Shown in pieces: positions 39,916 to 49,933 of a DNA stretch of 64,000 nucleotides. The number at the start of each line of letters is the position of its first letter. The stretch's first letter is position 1. The stretch comes from Deltaproteobacteria bacterium (GTDB lineage: Bacteria; Myxococcota_A; UBA9160; SMWR01), in contig JAFDDG010000011.1 in the NCBI GenBank assembly GCA_019310965.1, forward strand, positions 1 through 64,000. The letters are read 5' to 3'. The translations under genes were made by a program, and so were the position numbers. The notes under the pieces are model-generated. The model was not told where the DNA came from. It searched no databases and worked only from the letters and a program-made list of their open reading frames with translations.

Positions 39916-41940
39916 ATGACCGAGCCCAACGCGCAGCTGCGTGAACGCATCGAGAACTCCATCCGTTTCCTTGCCGTCGACGCGATCGAACGCGCCGGCT
40001 GCGGTCACCCGGGTGCGCCCATGGGCCTCGCCCGCGCCGCCTTCGAGATCTGGGACCAGCACCTGCGCTTCGATCCCGCCAACCCGGACTGGCCGCTGCG
40101 CGATCGCTTCGTGCTCTCGAACGGGCACGCGTCGATGCTGCTCTACTCGCTGCTGCATCTGTTCGGCTTCGACGTCTCTCTCGAAGACCTGCAAGACTTC
40201 CGCGTGCTCGGCTCGAAGACGCCCGGGCACCCCGAGTATGGCGATACACCGGGCGTCGAGGTGACCACCGGCCCGCTGGGTCAGGGCTTTGCCCACAGCG
40301 TCGGCATGGCACTTGCTGCGCGCATGACGGCGTCGCACTTCCCGGGTGGCGAGGACGGGCCGGGGCACCACTTCGTGTACGGCATTGTGGGCGATGGCGA
40401 CCTGATGGAAGGCATCTCGTCGGAAGCCGGCTCGCTCGCCGGTCACCTCGGGCTCGGCAACTTGATCTTCCTCTACGACGACAACCAGATCACCATCGAC
40501 GGTCGCACCGACATCTCGTTCAGCGAAGATGTCGAGCAGCGGTTCGCGGCGCAGCGCTGGCACGTGCAGCAGGTGGACGGGCAAGATTGGCAGGGCCTGC
40601 GCGTGGCGCTCGAGGTGGCGCGGGCGGAGACCGGACGGCCGTCGCTGATCATCACGCGGACGACGATTGGCTTCGGAAGTCCGAACCGCGCCGATACCTC
40701 GAAGGCCCACGGCGAGGCGCTCGGCGGCGACGAGGTGAGACTCACCAAGGAAGCCCTCGGCTGGCCCCTGCAGCCGGAGTTCCTGGTTCCGGATGACGTC
40801 GCGGAGTGGTGTGCCGTGCGGGCCCGGGAGAAGCAGGCCGAGGCTGCGGAGCGAAATGCGCAGCTCGAGCCCTGGCGTGCGGCGAACCCCGAATCGGCGA
40901 AAGGGTGGGATGCGGCGCGAGCCGGGGCCTTGCCGTCGAACCTGGGGGAGATCCTCGCCGAAGGGCTCTCCGGAATCGACGAGCCCACGCGCAAGCACGG
41001 CGCCAAGGTGCTGGAGAGGCTCGCCGGGCAGGCGCCGTACTTCGTCGGCGGGTCGGCGGATCTCGCCGGCTCCGGCGCGCCCCCCATCCTGAAGGAGCGC
41101 GGGAGCGTGGGGCAGGGCGACGATCCGTTCGCCGGAGCCAACATCCATTTCGGTGTGCGTGAGCACGCCATGGGTGCCATCACCAACGGCATGGCGCTCG
41201 ACGGCACGTTCCGCCCCTACTGCGGCACCTTCCTCATCTTCAGCGACTACATGCGGCCGTCGCTGCGACTCGCAGCGTTGATGGGAGTGAAGTCGACCTT
41301 CGTCTTCACCCACGACTCGATCTTCCTCGGGGAGGACGGGCCGACGCACCAGCCGGTCGAACACCTCGACTCGCTGCGGGCCATGCCGAATCTCGCGGTC
41401 TGGCGTCCCGCCGACGGCATGGAGACGGCCATGGCCTGGGCGTGGATCGCGCAGAAGGCCGAGGGGCCGGCGCTGCTGGCACTCACGCGCCAGAAGGTGA
41501 AGGCCCTAGAACGCAAGGCGCCGTTCCACCCCGAGGACGTCTGGCGCGGTGGCTACGCCATTCAGGATCCGGGAGACCAGACGGGCGTCGTGCTGGTGGC
41601 GACGGGTTCCGAGGTGCAGCTGGCCTGCGAAACGGCGGAGAAGCTGCGCGCCGAGGGCCTTCCGGCGCGGGTGGTGTCGCTGCCGTGTCTGTCGCTCTTT
41701 CTCGAACAGCCCGAGGCGTACCGCAACAGCCTGGTCGCGAACGACGGAACGCCGCTGGTCGCCATCGAGGCGGCACGCGGCGAGAGCCTGCGGGCGCTGG
41801 TGGGAGCCGACGGTCTGGTGCACGGGGTGCCGAGCTTCGGCAGGTCGGCACCGCTGGCGGACCTGGCGGCGCACTTCGGTTTCACGCCGGACCAGTTGGC
41901 GGCCAAGGTGCTGGCCCACGTGCGCGGTGCGGACGCGTAG
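39916..41940 (+). CDS. tkt: Transketolase
   Basis: AGCGHPGAPMGLARAAFEIWDQHLRFDPANPDWPLRDRFVLSNGHASMLLYSLLHLFG; GPLGQGFAHSVGMALA; HDSIFLGEDGPTHQPVEHL. Confidence 0.96.
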   Translation: MTEPNAQLRERIENSIRFLAVDAIERAGCGHPGAPMGLARAAFEIWDQHLRFDPANPDWPLRDRFVLSNGHASMLLYSLLHLFGFDVSLEDLQDFRVLGSKTPGHPEYGDTPGVEVTTGPLGQGFAHSVGMALAARMTASHFPGGEDGPGHHFVYGIVGDGDLMEGISSEAGSLAGHLGLGNLIFLYDDNQITIDGRTDISFSEDVEQRFAAQRWHVQQVDGQDWQGLRVALEVARAETGRPSLIITRTTIGFGSPNRADTSKAHGEALGGDEVRLTKEALGWPLQPEFLVPDDVAEWCAVRAREKQAEAAERNAQLEPWRAANPESAKGWDAARAGALPSNLGEILAEGLSGIDEPTRKHGAKVLERLAGQAPYFVGGSADLAGSGAPPILKERGSVGQGDDPFAGANIHFGVREHAMGAITNGMALDGTFRPYCGTFLIFSDYMRPSLRLAALMGVKSTFVFTHDSIFLGEDGPTHQPVEHLDSLRAMPNLAVWRPADGMETAMAWAWIAQKAEGPALLALTRQKVKALERKAPFHPEDVWRGGYAIQDPGDQTGVVLVATGSEVQLACETAEKLRAEGLPARVVSLPCLSLFLEQPEAYRNSLVANDGTPLVAIEAARGESLRALVGADGLVHGVPSFGRSAPLADLAAHFGFTPDQLAAKVLAHVRGADA

Positions 41941-42267
41941 ATGGCGGGGCTTGGACCCATCGGACTCGTCGGCTTCGGCGCCCTGGGCGTGGTCGTGCTG
42001 CTCTGGCTGGTCATTTCGTTCAGCGATCCCGGTCGTGGGCGCAGCCTGCTCGAATGGTTGGCGGCGACGCATCTCTACGTGGCGCTCGGAGCGCTGTTTT
42101 ACAAGCTGGTGCTCGACGCCTGGGCCGACGGGAGTCTCGTCGGCCAGATCGGCTTTGGCTTCCTGCTGCTGGTCTTCGCGCTGGGTTTCTGCGTCTCGTT
42201 GGTGAACACGCTGCGCGCGCTGGGTGGCGGGGCCGGCGGCGTGGGCTCCGACGGAGCGGCCCACTAA
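41941..42267 (+). CDS. Small membrane protein (108 aa)
   Basis: Hydrophobic segments; starts at the base after the tkt stop codon. Confidence 0.6.
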   Translation: MAGLGPIGLVGFGALGVVVLLWLVISFSDPGRGRSLLEWLAATHLYVALGALFYKLVLDAWADGSLVGQIGFGFLLLVFALGFCVSLVNTLRALGGGAGGVGSDGAAH

Positions 42268-42288
42268 CGAGTCACGCGCGGAGGGTGG

Positions 42289-43569
42289 ATGGCCTCGATC
42301 GTCGTCGTGGGAGGGGGCGTTGCGGGGCTCGCCTGTGCCTGGCAGCTGCGCCGCCAGGGGCACGCTGTCGAGGTGCTCGAACGCGAGCACGAGTTCGGCG
42401 GACGTCTGCGCGCCCAGCGCGCCGGTGCTCATCGCCTCGAGCGCGGCGCCGCCCTGCTGCGCCGCGCGGACGGCGAGGTGGCGTCCCTGGGGGCGAAGCT
42501 CGGGCTCGCTCCTCTGCCCCAGACCGGCTCCGTCGCGCTTCTGTGGCGGGGACGTCTGCACAGCGTCGATCCGACGCGCCCTCTGCGCGGCGCGCCGCAC
42601 CTCTCGGCGACGGCTCTGGTGGGCCTGGCGCGACTCGCTTGGCAGGTGCAGCGGCGAGCGGCGCCGCCCGGCGCCGCGTCGCCGGAGCTCGCGGCAGCGC
42701 TCGAACGCAGCCTGGGCGACGGCGTCCTGTGTCGAGCGGCGGGGGAGGAAGCCTGGTCGTCATGGGTCGAGGTGCTGCTCGGCGAGGCCGGCGGCGTGGC
42801 TGCTGCCGACGCGTCCGACGCCTTTGCGCACGGCCTGCTCCAGCGCGTGCGGGCGGGGCTCGCGGCGTGGAGCTTCGAGGGCGGTGTGGCACGGCTCGCC
42901 CGCGCGCTCGCCGCGGGGCTGCCGGTGCGGGCCGGCTGTGACGTGCACAGCGTCGAGACCGAATCCGGCGGTGCGCGGGTGCGCTATCGCTCCCGCGGGC
43001 GCTCGCACAGCGTGGTGGCCGATGCCGCCGTGGTGGCCGTCCCCGGCGATCGGGTGGCTGCGATCTGCCCGAAGCTCACGCCCGACGAGCGCGGCTTCTT
43101 CGAGCAGGTGAGCACGCGCCGCGCCCTGGTGTTGCATCTGTTGCTCGAGGAACGCCCGATGCTGCGCGCCACCCGCGTGTTGGTGCCGCGGGCGAGTGGT
43201 ATCGACGTGAGCGAGCTCGCCGTGCATTCCGACCCCGGCGTGGGGCATCGCGTGCGGGTCGAGCTACGCGGCGACGCGGTAGACCGGCTCTGGGGTGTGC
43301 GGGCCGAGGAGGCCGAGGCCTGGCTGCGCGCCACGCTCGAAGGTGCCCCGCTGCGGTTGCCGCCCGCCACTCGCGCGCTGCTCCACCGCTTCGACTCCGG
43401 CCACGCCGTCTTCGCCCGCGGCCAGCTCGAGCGTCTCGCCCGCTTCGCCAACCGCATGGAGCGCTCGCCCCGGCTCGCCTTCGCCGGCGACAGCCTCGGG
43501 GGTCCCCACGTGGAAGGCGCGGTCAGCAGTGGCCTGCGCGCCGCCGAGAGCATCGAGCGGGAGCTCTAG
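42289..43569 (+). CDS. FAD-dependent amine-oxidase/protoporphyrinogen-oxidase-like protein
   Basis: MASIVVVGGGVAGLACAWQLRRQGHAVEVLEREHEFGGRLRAQR; C-terminal FAGDSLGGPHVEGAVSSGLRAAESI. Confidence 0.85.
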   Translation: MASIVVVGGGVAGLACAWQLRRQGHAVEVLEREHEFGGRLRAQRAGAHRLERGAALLRRADGEVASLGAKLGLAPLPQTGSVALLWRGRLHSVDPTRPLRGAPHLSATALVGLARLAWQVQRRAAPPGAASPELAAALERSLGDGVLCRAAGEEAWSSWVEVLLGEAGGVAAADASDAFAHGLLQRVRAGLAAWSFEGGVARLARALAAGLPVRAGCDVHSVETESGGARVRYRSRGRSHSVVADAAVVAVPGDRVAAICPKLTPDERGFFEQVSTRRALVLHLLLEERPMLRATRVLVPRASGIDVSELAVHSDPGVGHRVRVELRGDAVDRLWGVRAEEAEAWLRATLEGAPLRLPPATRALLHRFDSGHAVFARGQLERLARFANRMERSPRLAFAGDSLGGPHVEGAVSSGLRAAESIEREL

Positions 43570-45380
43570 GGCGTCGCGTCGGCGAGCTTCTCGGCTTCGG
43601 CGACCATGCCTTCGAGGAGCGCCAGGCCGCCGTCCCAGAAGCCCGGATCGGTGATGTCGAGGCCTACCCGCGCGAGCAATACTTCGGGCGGGTGCGAGCC
43701 GCCGGCGCGCAGCAGCTCGAGGTAGCGCGGTACGAAGGCGTCACCCTCCTCGTCGTATCGCCGCAGCAGCGCCAGCACCAGGAGCTCGCCGAAGGCATAG
43801 GCATAGCAATAGAAGGGTGAGTGCACGAAGTGAGGAATGTAGAGCCACCACCAGGCGTAGTCGTCACGCAGATGTACCGAGTCTTCGAACATCGGGCGGT
43901 TCGCGTCCATCCAGAGCGCGTTGATGCGCTCGAGGGGCAGCTCTCCCTCCGTGCGCCGCGCTTCATGAAGCGTCTCTTCGAAGCGCGTCATCGCCACCTG
44001 ACGAAACACCGTGGCGAAGGCGTCCTCGAGCTTTCCGCAGAGCAGAGCGAGTCGGACCTTCGGGTCGGACTCCTCCCGCAACAGGCGTCGGAAGACCAGC
44101 ATCTCTCCGAAAACGCTGGCCGTCTCGGCGGTGGTCAGCGGCGTGTCCTGCTCGAAGAGGCCTCGCTCGCGCGCCAGGTACTGGTGCACGCCGTGGCCGA
44201 GCTCGTGGGCCACCGTCATCACGTCCCGCAGGTTGCCGGTGTAGTTGAGCAGCACGTAGGGGTGCGCGTCGGGGATGGTGGAGGCGCAGAAGGCGCCTCC
44301 ACGCTTTCCCGGGCGCAGCTCGGCGTCGATCCAGCGGCGTTCGAAGAACTGGCCCGCCACGTCTGCCAGCTCGCTGGAAAAGTCGCCGTAGGCGCCGAGC
44401 ACGATGCTGCGCGCCTCGTCGAAGGGCCGCAGCTGCCCATCGACGCTCATCGGCGCGTAGCGGTCGTAGTCCTCCAATTGATCGAGGCCCAGCAGCCGCG
44501 TCTTCAGCCGGTAGTAGCGCGCCACCAGCGGGTAGCGCGCCACGCACGCCGAAAGCAGTGACTCGACGCCGGGGCCGTCGATCTCGTTCGCGAGGTTGCG
44601 AGCCGCGATGGGCGAGGGATATGCGCGCAGCCGGTCGTCCACCGACTTGTCCTGCAGCAGCGTGTTGAAGATGAACGTGAGTGGACGCGCGTTGGCCTTG
44701 AGGCCCTCGGTGAGCGCTTCCGAGGCTGCGCGCCGCTCCTCGCGATCGGGGTGGTAGAGAAGCGCGAGCGTCTCTTCCTCGCCGAGCTCCGTCTCCTCGT
44801 CGCCACGGCGAAGCCGAAAGCGCATGGCGGATACCATCTCGTCGAAGAGCCGCCCGAAGGCCCGGGTGCCCGTATTGGCCTTCTCCTCGAGAATGCGTTC
44901 CTCGGGCTCGCTCAACACATGCGGGCGGTAGCGACGCAGAGCGCCCAGGAAGTGCCGGCGCGTCGCCAGCGCGGGATCTTCCAGCAGGGCTTCGGCGCGT
45001 GGCTCGCCGAGGGCGACCCATTCGAGCTCGAAGAAGAGCAGCTTGTTGCGGATCTCGGTCGAGCGCTCCTGCACGCGCTGGAGTAGCGCGCCGTGGCGCT
45101 GCTCGGACGTGTCCGCCGCGAACAGCAGGTGCGAGAATACGGCCGCCCGGGTCGCGTGGGTGTGGATGGCTTCGAGCGCGTCGACGGCCTCGGCCAGGGC
45201 GGCGGCGGAGATCTCCGCGATCCCCCCGCGGTGTGCTGCGGCGAAGCGCTCCGCTTCGGCCAGCGCCGCGTCGAGATCGACGTCGATCTGGGGATCGTCG
45301 GTCCCGGCGTAGAGATCTGCGAGATCCCATGTGACACCCGTGGCGGGGCCCGGGTCGCTGACTTCGGCTTCTGCGCTCAT
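43566..45380 (-). CDS. M3-family oligoendopeptidase (PepF-like)
   Basis: DVMTVAHELGHGVHQYLARERGLF (HExxH-type motif); TTAETASVFGEMLVF; HFVHSPFYCYAYAFGELL. Confidence 0.92.
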   Translation of the reverse strand: MSAEAEVSDPGPATGVTWDLADLYAGTDDPQIDVDLDAALAEAERFAAAHRGGIAEISAAALAEAVDALEAIHTHATRAAVFSHLLFAADTSEQRHGALLQRVQERSTEIRNKLLFFELEWVALGEPRAEALLEDPALATRRHFLGALRRYRPHVLSEPEERILEEKANTGTRAFGRLFDEMVSAMRFRLRRGDEETELGEEETLALLYHPDREERRAASEALTEGLKANARPLTFIFNTLLQDKSVDDRLRAYPSPIAARNLANEIDGPGVESLLSACVARYPLVARYYRLKTRLLGLDQLEDYDRYAPMSVDGQLRPFDEARSIVLGAYGDFSSELADVAGQFFERRWIDAELRPGKRGGAFCASTIPDAHPYVLLNYTGNLRDVMTVAHELGHGVHQYLARERGLFEQDTPLTTAETASVFGEMLVFRRLLREESDPKVRLALLCGKLEDAFATVFRQVAMTRFEETLHEARRTEGELPLERINALWMDANRPMFEDSVHLRDDYAWWWLYIPHFVHSPFYCYAYAFGELLVLALLRRYDEEGDAFVPRYLELLRAGGSHPPEVLLARVGLDITDPGFWDGGLALLEGMVAEAEKLADATP

Positions 45381-45417
45381 CCGGGCGGGAGCTTACCCGC
45401 GGTACACTCGCGGCGCG

Positions 45418-46680
45418 ATGCGCATCATCCTGCACGCCGACATGGATGCGTTCTACGCGTCCGTCGAACAGCGCGATCGGCCGGAGCTGCGCGGCAGGCC
45501 GGTCATCGTCGGCGGGATCAGCGATCGCGGCGTGGTCTCGGCGGCAAGCTATGAGGCGCGGCGCTTTGGCGTGCATTCCGCCATGCCGACGGCCCAAGCC
45601 CGCAAGCTGTGTCCCGACGCTGCCTTTCTGCGTGGCGACATGCAGCGCTATAGCGCCGAGAGCCGGCGCATCTTCGCGGTATTCGAGCGCTTCAGCCCGC
45701 GTGTCGAGGGGATTTCTCTCGACGAGGCCTTTCTCGACATCAGCGGCACCGAGCGGCTCTTCGGGCCGCCCGTCGAGGTTGCGCGGCAGCTGCGCGCCGC
45801 GGTGCGCGAGACAACTGGGCTTGCCGTCTCCGTCGGCATCGCGCCGGTGAAGCTGGTGGCGAAGATCGCGAGTGACGTCGCCAAGCCCGACGGCCTGCTC
45901 GAGGTGCCCAGCGAACGCGTGGGCGAGTTTCTGAGGCCGTTGCCGGTGGGCCGCCTGTGGGGTGTGGGCCCGGTGGCGCGTGGACGCCTCGAAGTGCTCG
46001 GGGTGCACACCATCGGCGACTTGGCCAGCAGCGACCCGCGCCGTCTGGAAGCCGAGTTCGGGCCGTGGGGTCTCTCGGTGGCGCGCCTCGCCCGCGGCGA
46101 AGACCTGCGCGAGGTCGAGTCGTGGCGGGAGCCGGTCTCCTACAGCGAAGAGAACACCTTCGGCAGCGACGTTTCAGACGCGCAGACTCTCGCGTCGACC
46201 CTCGTCGTCCACGCGGAGGCCGTGGCGCGGCGTCTGCGTCGCGACGGCCTGCGGGCGCGCAGCGTCGTGCTGAAGCTCAAGCTCGGGCGCCGCGAACGGC
46301 CCGGGCCGCGCGGCTTTCCGCTGCTCACGCGGCGCCTCACTCTCGGCGAGCCCACCGACGACGGTGCGGTGCTCTCCCAGACGGCGTGCACACTGTTGGC
46401 GCGGGTCGCACTGAGCGAACCCGTTCGCCTGGTGGGTATTGGCGCTGCCGGCCTCGTCTCGGCCTCCACCGGTCAGCTCGATCTCTTCGAAGCTGAGCCG
46501 GCCCGGCAGCGTGCCCGTCAGCTCAATCGCGCCCTCGACGAGATTCGCGATCGCTTCGGCGACACGGCCATTGCCCGCGGTGGGCGGCCCGAGGCGGAGC
46601 GCTCCGGGCTCTCACTGCAGCGCAAGCGTGGCGAGAAGCCGGTCGAGCCTCAGGCGTCCATTCCGCGCACCCAACGGTAG
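45418..46680 (+). CDS. dinB: DNA polymerase IV (Y family)
   Basis: MRIILHADMDAFYASVEQRDRPELRGRPVIVGG; GVVSAASYEARRFGVHSAMPTAQA; VEGISLDEAFLDISGTERLFG; SVGIAPVKLVAKIASDVAKPDGL. Confidence 0.96.
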   Translation: MRIILHADMDAFYASVEQRDRPELRGRPVIVGGISDRGVVSAASYEARRFGVHSAMPTAQARKLCPDAAFLRGDMQRYSAESRRIFAVFERFSPRVEGISLDEAFLDISGTERLFGPPVEVARQLRAAVRETTGLAVSVGIAPVKLVAKIASDVAKPDGLLEVPSERVGEFLRPLPVGRLWGVGPVARGRLEVLGVHTIGDLASSDPRRLEAEFGPWGLSVARLARGEDLREVESWREPVSYSEENTFGSDVSDAQTLASTLVVHAEAVARRLRRDGLRARSVVLKLKLGRRERPGPRGFPLLTRRLTLGEPTDDGAVLSQTACTLLARVALSEPVRLVGIGAAGLVSASTGQLDLFEAEPARQRARQLNRALDEIRDRFGDTAIARGGRPEAERSGLSLQRKRGEKPVEPQASIPRTQR

Positions 46681-47246
46681 ATGCGCATCGGCGGGATGTT
46701 GCGCAGCTCCTTCTGGATCTGGGCGGGGCCGAAGACTTCGCGACCCAGAGTCTCGACGCGGTCGCGGACCTGGTAGGCGACGAAGGCGCCACCCGGGTGC
46801 AGCGCCTGTTGCACCGAGTGCAGGATGTGCAGGGCGACGCTGCGCGGCATGGTGGAGAAGGGGATGCCGCTGAGTACGGCGTCTGCCCCCGGCAGATCGT
46901 GTGCCTCGAGCGCGCTGCGGATATCGCCCGCGTCGCCGGCGTGTACGATCAGCCGCGGATCGCCCAGACGCTGGAGCAGCGCCGCGAAGCGCTGATTGAT
47001 CTCGATCGACACCAGCTTGGCATCCGGTCGCATGGCTCGCAGCAGGGCGCGGGTGGTGCCGCCGGTGCCGGGTCCGAGCTCCACCACTACCTTGGCGGCT
47101 TCGATGCCGGCGGTGCGGACGATGCGCCGCTCGAGAAAGCGGCTGCTCGGGATGATGGAACCCACCTCGCGGGGCTTGCGCAGGAAGCCTCCCAGGAAGG
47201 CGAGGCGGTTGTCGGGCTGCGGGCGGAGTTGGTCTATTGACGACAT
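46650..47246 (-). CDS. rRNA-adenine-dimethylase-like / phospholipid N-methyltransferase-type methyltransferase
   Basis: VGSIIPSSRFLERRIV; VVELGPGTGGTTRALLRAM; ADAVLSGIPFSTMP; 3' end overlaps dinB convergently. Confidence 0.8.
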   Translation of the reverse strand: MSSIDQLRPQPDNRLAFLGGFLRKPREVGSIIPSSRFLERRIVRTAGIEAAKVVVELGPGTGGTTRALLRAMRPDAKLVSIEINQRFAALLQRLGDPRLIVHAGDAGDIRSALEAHDLPGADAVLSGIPFSTMPRSVALHILHSVQQALHPGGAFVAYQVRDRVETLGREVFGPAQIQKELRNIPPMRIYRWVRGMDA

Positions 47247-47430
47247 GGACGCCCGTTGTAGTGGCGAGCGGCCGCCGGGTCAAGGAACTTTCTGACTTCT
47301 CGTCAGCTTTTCCGATTTTTCGAACGGAATTCGTGGCGAAGCGCGTGCTCGAGGGCCCGGTCCAGGAGTGATCTGGTGTTCGCGCGGCAAGCAGCCGGCA
47401 GGTCGTCCCGGTCGAATGTGGCGAGTTGCC

Positions 47431-48057
47431 TCAGGCTCTGATGCGCACCCGCCGCCCCTCGATGCTGAGGCGCGACTGGGCAAAGAGGCGGATCGCCTCG
47501 GGCACCAGGCGGCGCTCGGCGGCCTGGACGCGCTCGGCGAGCGTTGCCGGGGTGTCGTCCTCCTGCACCGGTACGGCTTCCTGCAGCACGATCGGACCCC
47601 GGTCGTACTCCGCATCCACGAAGTGCACGGTGGCGCCCGTGAGCTTGACGCCCGCCTCGAGCACTGCCTCGTGGACCCGATGGCCGTACATGCCCTTGCC
47701 ACAGAAGGCGGGGATCAGCGCGGGGTGCACATTGAGCGTGCGGCCGTCGTAGCGCGCGCGGGTCTCGAAGGGCGACAGAAAGCCCAGCAGCGTCACCAGC
47801 TCGGGCTCGTGCTCGGAGAGAATGGCGTGGATCGCGTCGTTGAAGGCGCCGACGTCGGGGTGTTCGCGTCGCGGCACCGCGAACGCCGGCACGCCGCGCC
47901 GGCGCGCACGTTCGAGTCCGTAGGCGTCCTTCTTGGAGGCGATGACCGCCACGACCTCGGCGCGCAGCCGGCCCGCGTCGATCTCTTCGAAGAGGTTCTC
48001 GAGGCTGGTTCCCGAGCCCGAGAGCAGCACGGCGATTCTCAGGGCGGCGGCGGCCAC
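47431..48057 (-). CDS. purN: Phosphoribosylglycinamide formyltransferase, GTG start
   Basis: LRIAVLLSGSGTSLENLFEEI; LLGFLSPFETRARYDGRTLNVHPALIPAFCGKGMYGHRVHEAVLEAGVKLTGATVHFVDAEYDRGPIVLQ. Confidence 0.92.
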   Translation of the reverse strand: MAAAALRIAVLLSGSGTSLENLFEEIDAGRLRAEVVAVIASKKDAYGLERARRRGVPAFAVPRREHPDVGAFNDAIHAILSEHEPELVTLLGFLSPFETRARYDGRTLNVHPALIPAFCGKGMYGHRVHEAVLEAGVKLTGATVHFVDAEYDRGPIVLQEAVPVQEDDTPATLAERVQAAERRLVPEAIRLFAQSRLSIEGRRVRIRA

Positions 48058-48062
48058 CGTGC

Positions 48063-48923
48063 TCAGCCGGCGCGCAGGCGCTCGAAGATCGCTCGCGTCG
48101 CCGTACTCTTGTTGAGGGTGTAGAAATGGATGCCCGGCGCACCGCGGTCGAGGAGCTCGCGACACTGCCGCGTCGCCCACTCGATGCCGAGCTCGCGGGT
48201 GGCCGCTTCGGACTCGACCACTTCGTCGAGCCGACGCTGCAGCGCGTCGGGGATCTTCGCGCCGGAGAGCGTCGTCATGCGCCGGACGCTGCGCACGTTC
48301 AGTACGGGCATGATGCCGGGAACGATCGGCACCTCGATGCCCACCTCCCGTGCACGCGCGACGAAGTCGAAGTAGTCGGCGTTGTCGAAGAAGAGCTGGG
48401 TGATGAGGAACTCGACGCCGGCTTCGACCTTGCGCTTGCAATGCGCCAGATCCGCCTCGGGGCTCTCGGCGCTCGGATGCGTCTCCGGGTAGCACGCGCC
48501 GCCGACGCTGAAGGTGCCCCGAGCGCTGACGAACTCGGCCAGCTCGTTTGCGTAGGTGAAGGCTCCCGGCGGGGGCTCGTAGCCCTCGGGCCGGTCGCCG
48601 CCCAGCGCCAGCACGTTCTCGATGCCACCGGCCTCGAGCTGGTCGAGGGTTGCGGCGAGCTGCCTGGGCGTCGAGCCGATGCAGGAGAGGTGCGCCATGG
48701 CGCGAAGTCCGATCTCGCGCTGGATCTCGATGGTCAGATCCACGGTCTTGCTGCGGGTCGAGCCGCCGGCACCCCAGGTGACCGAGACGTAGTCGGGGTT
48801 CAGCAGCTTGAGCTCCCGGATGGCCGCGCGCAGGTTCTCGAAGCCGGCGTCGGTCTTCGGCGGGAAGAACTCGAAGGAGAAGACAGCCCGGTCGGCCCGT
48901 CCGAAGAGCTCTGCGATGCGCAT
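48063..48923 (-). CDS. metF: Methylenetetrahydrofolate reductase
   Basis: VFSFEFFPPKTDAGFENL; DYVSVTWGAGGSTR; LALGGDRP; FLITQLFFDNADYFDFVARAREVGIEVPIVPGIMP. Confidence 0.95.
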   Translation of the reverse strand: MRIAELFGRADRAVFSFEFFPPKTDAGFENLRAAIRELKLLNPDYVSVTWGAGGSTRSKTVDLTIEIQREIGLRAMAHLSCIGSTPRQLAATLDQLEAGGIENVLALGGDRPEGYEPPPGAFTYANELAEFVSARGTFSVGGACYPETHPSAESPEADLAHCKRKVEAGVEFLITQLFFDNADYFDFVARAREVGIEVPIVPGIMPVLNVRSVRRMTTLSGAKIPDALQRRLDEVVESEAATRELGIEWATRQCRELLDRGAPGIHFYTLNKSTATRAIFERLRAG

Positions 48924-48997
48924 ACGGCGATTCTACCCAGCCGGCCCCATTGACGCTCGGGCCGGGGACGGCGAGACTGCGCCGTCCGGAGGTTCAA

Positions 48998-49933
48998 ATG
49001 TCGATTCTGGTGTCCGGCTCCGTGGCGCTCGACCACATCATGGTCTTCCCGGACCGTTTCAAGGACCACATCCTTCCGGACAAGCTGCATATACTGAACG
49101 TCTCCTTCAATATCGAGAGCCTCGAGACGCACTTCGGCGGGGTGGCCGGCAACATTGCCTATCAGCTGCGCATGCTGGGCGCCGACCCGTTGATCCTGGC
49201 CGCCGTCGGCAACGACTTCGGCCCCTACGCCGCGCATCTCGATGCGCACGGCGTCCGTCGCGATGCGATCCTGGTGCTCGACGATGTGCGCACGCCCCAG
49301 GGCTTCGTCACCACGGATCTCGACGACAACCAGATCTGGGCGTTCTACGAGGGCGCCATGGCGCGTTCCCACGAAGCGCGACTCGCCGATGTCGATGAGA
49401 GCTTCGCGCTGGGCATCGTATCTGCCGACGGCAAGCAGGCCATGCTCGATCACGCTCGCGAGCTCAAGGGTCGCGGCGTGCCGACCTTCATCGATCCGAG
49501 CCACGGATTGCCGATGCTCGAGGCGGATGAGCTGATCGAGATGATCGACGGCTGTGCTGGCTACGTGGTGAACGACTACGAGTGGTCGCTCACCATCGAC
49601 AAGACGGGGCTCAGCGAGGCACAGCTCGGCGAGCGCTGCGATTCGATCATCATCACCAAGGGCGCGCACGGTTCGGAGATTCGCGAGGGCTCGCGCGTGC
49701 TCGAGATTCCGCCGGTGGCGGCCAGCCAGGTCATCGATCCGACGGCGTGTGGCGACGCCTACCGGGCCGGTCTGCTCTTCGGCCGCTCGCAAGGTCACGA
49801 CTGGGAAGTGGCGGGCCGCATGGGTAGCCTTCTCGGCAGCCTCCAAGTGGCGACGCGTGGCGCGCAGCACCTGAAGTGCGACCTCGACGCGTTCCGCACT
49901 CGCTACACGGAAGAGTTCGGCAGCGGGTTCTGA
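48998..49933 (+). CDS. PfkB-family carbohydrate/adenosine kinase
   Basis: ILVSGSVALDHIMVFPDRF; THFGGVAGNIAYQLRMLGADP; IIITKGAHGSEI; DPTACGDAYRAGLLFG. Confidence 0.9.
   Translation: MSILVSGSVALDHIMVFPDRFKDHILPDKLHILNVSFNIESLETHFGGVAGNIAYQLRMLGADPLILAAVGNDFGPYAAHLDAHGVRRDAILVLDDVRTPQGFVTTDLDDNQIWAFYEGAMARSHEARLADVDESFALGIVSADGKQAMLDHARELKGRGVPTFIDPSHGLPMLEADELIEMIDGCAGYVVNDYEWSLTIDKTGLSEAQLGERCDSIIITKGAHGSEIREGSRVLEIPPVAASQVIDPTACGDAYRAGLLFGRSQGHDWEVAGRMGSLLGSLQVATRGAQHLKCDLDAFRTRYTEEFGSGF

Noticed and set aside
41442-42941. 499-aa plus-strand ORF spanning tkt, the small membrane protein and the oxidoreductase
   Set aside because: Out of frame with three well-supported genes; composition is R/G/A-rich noise.
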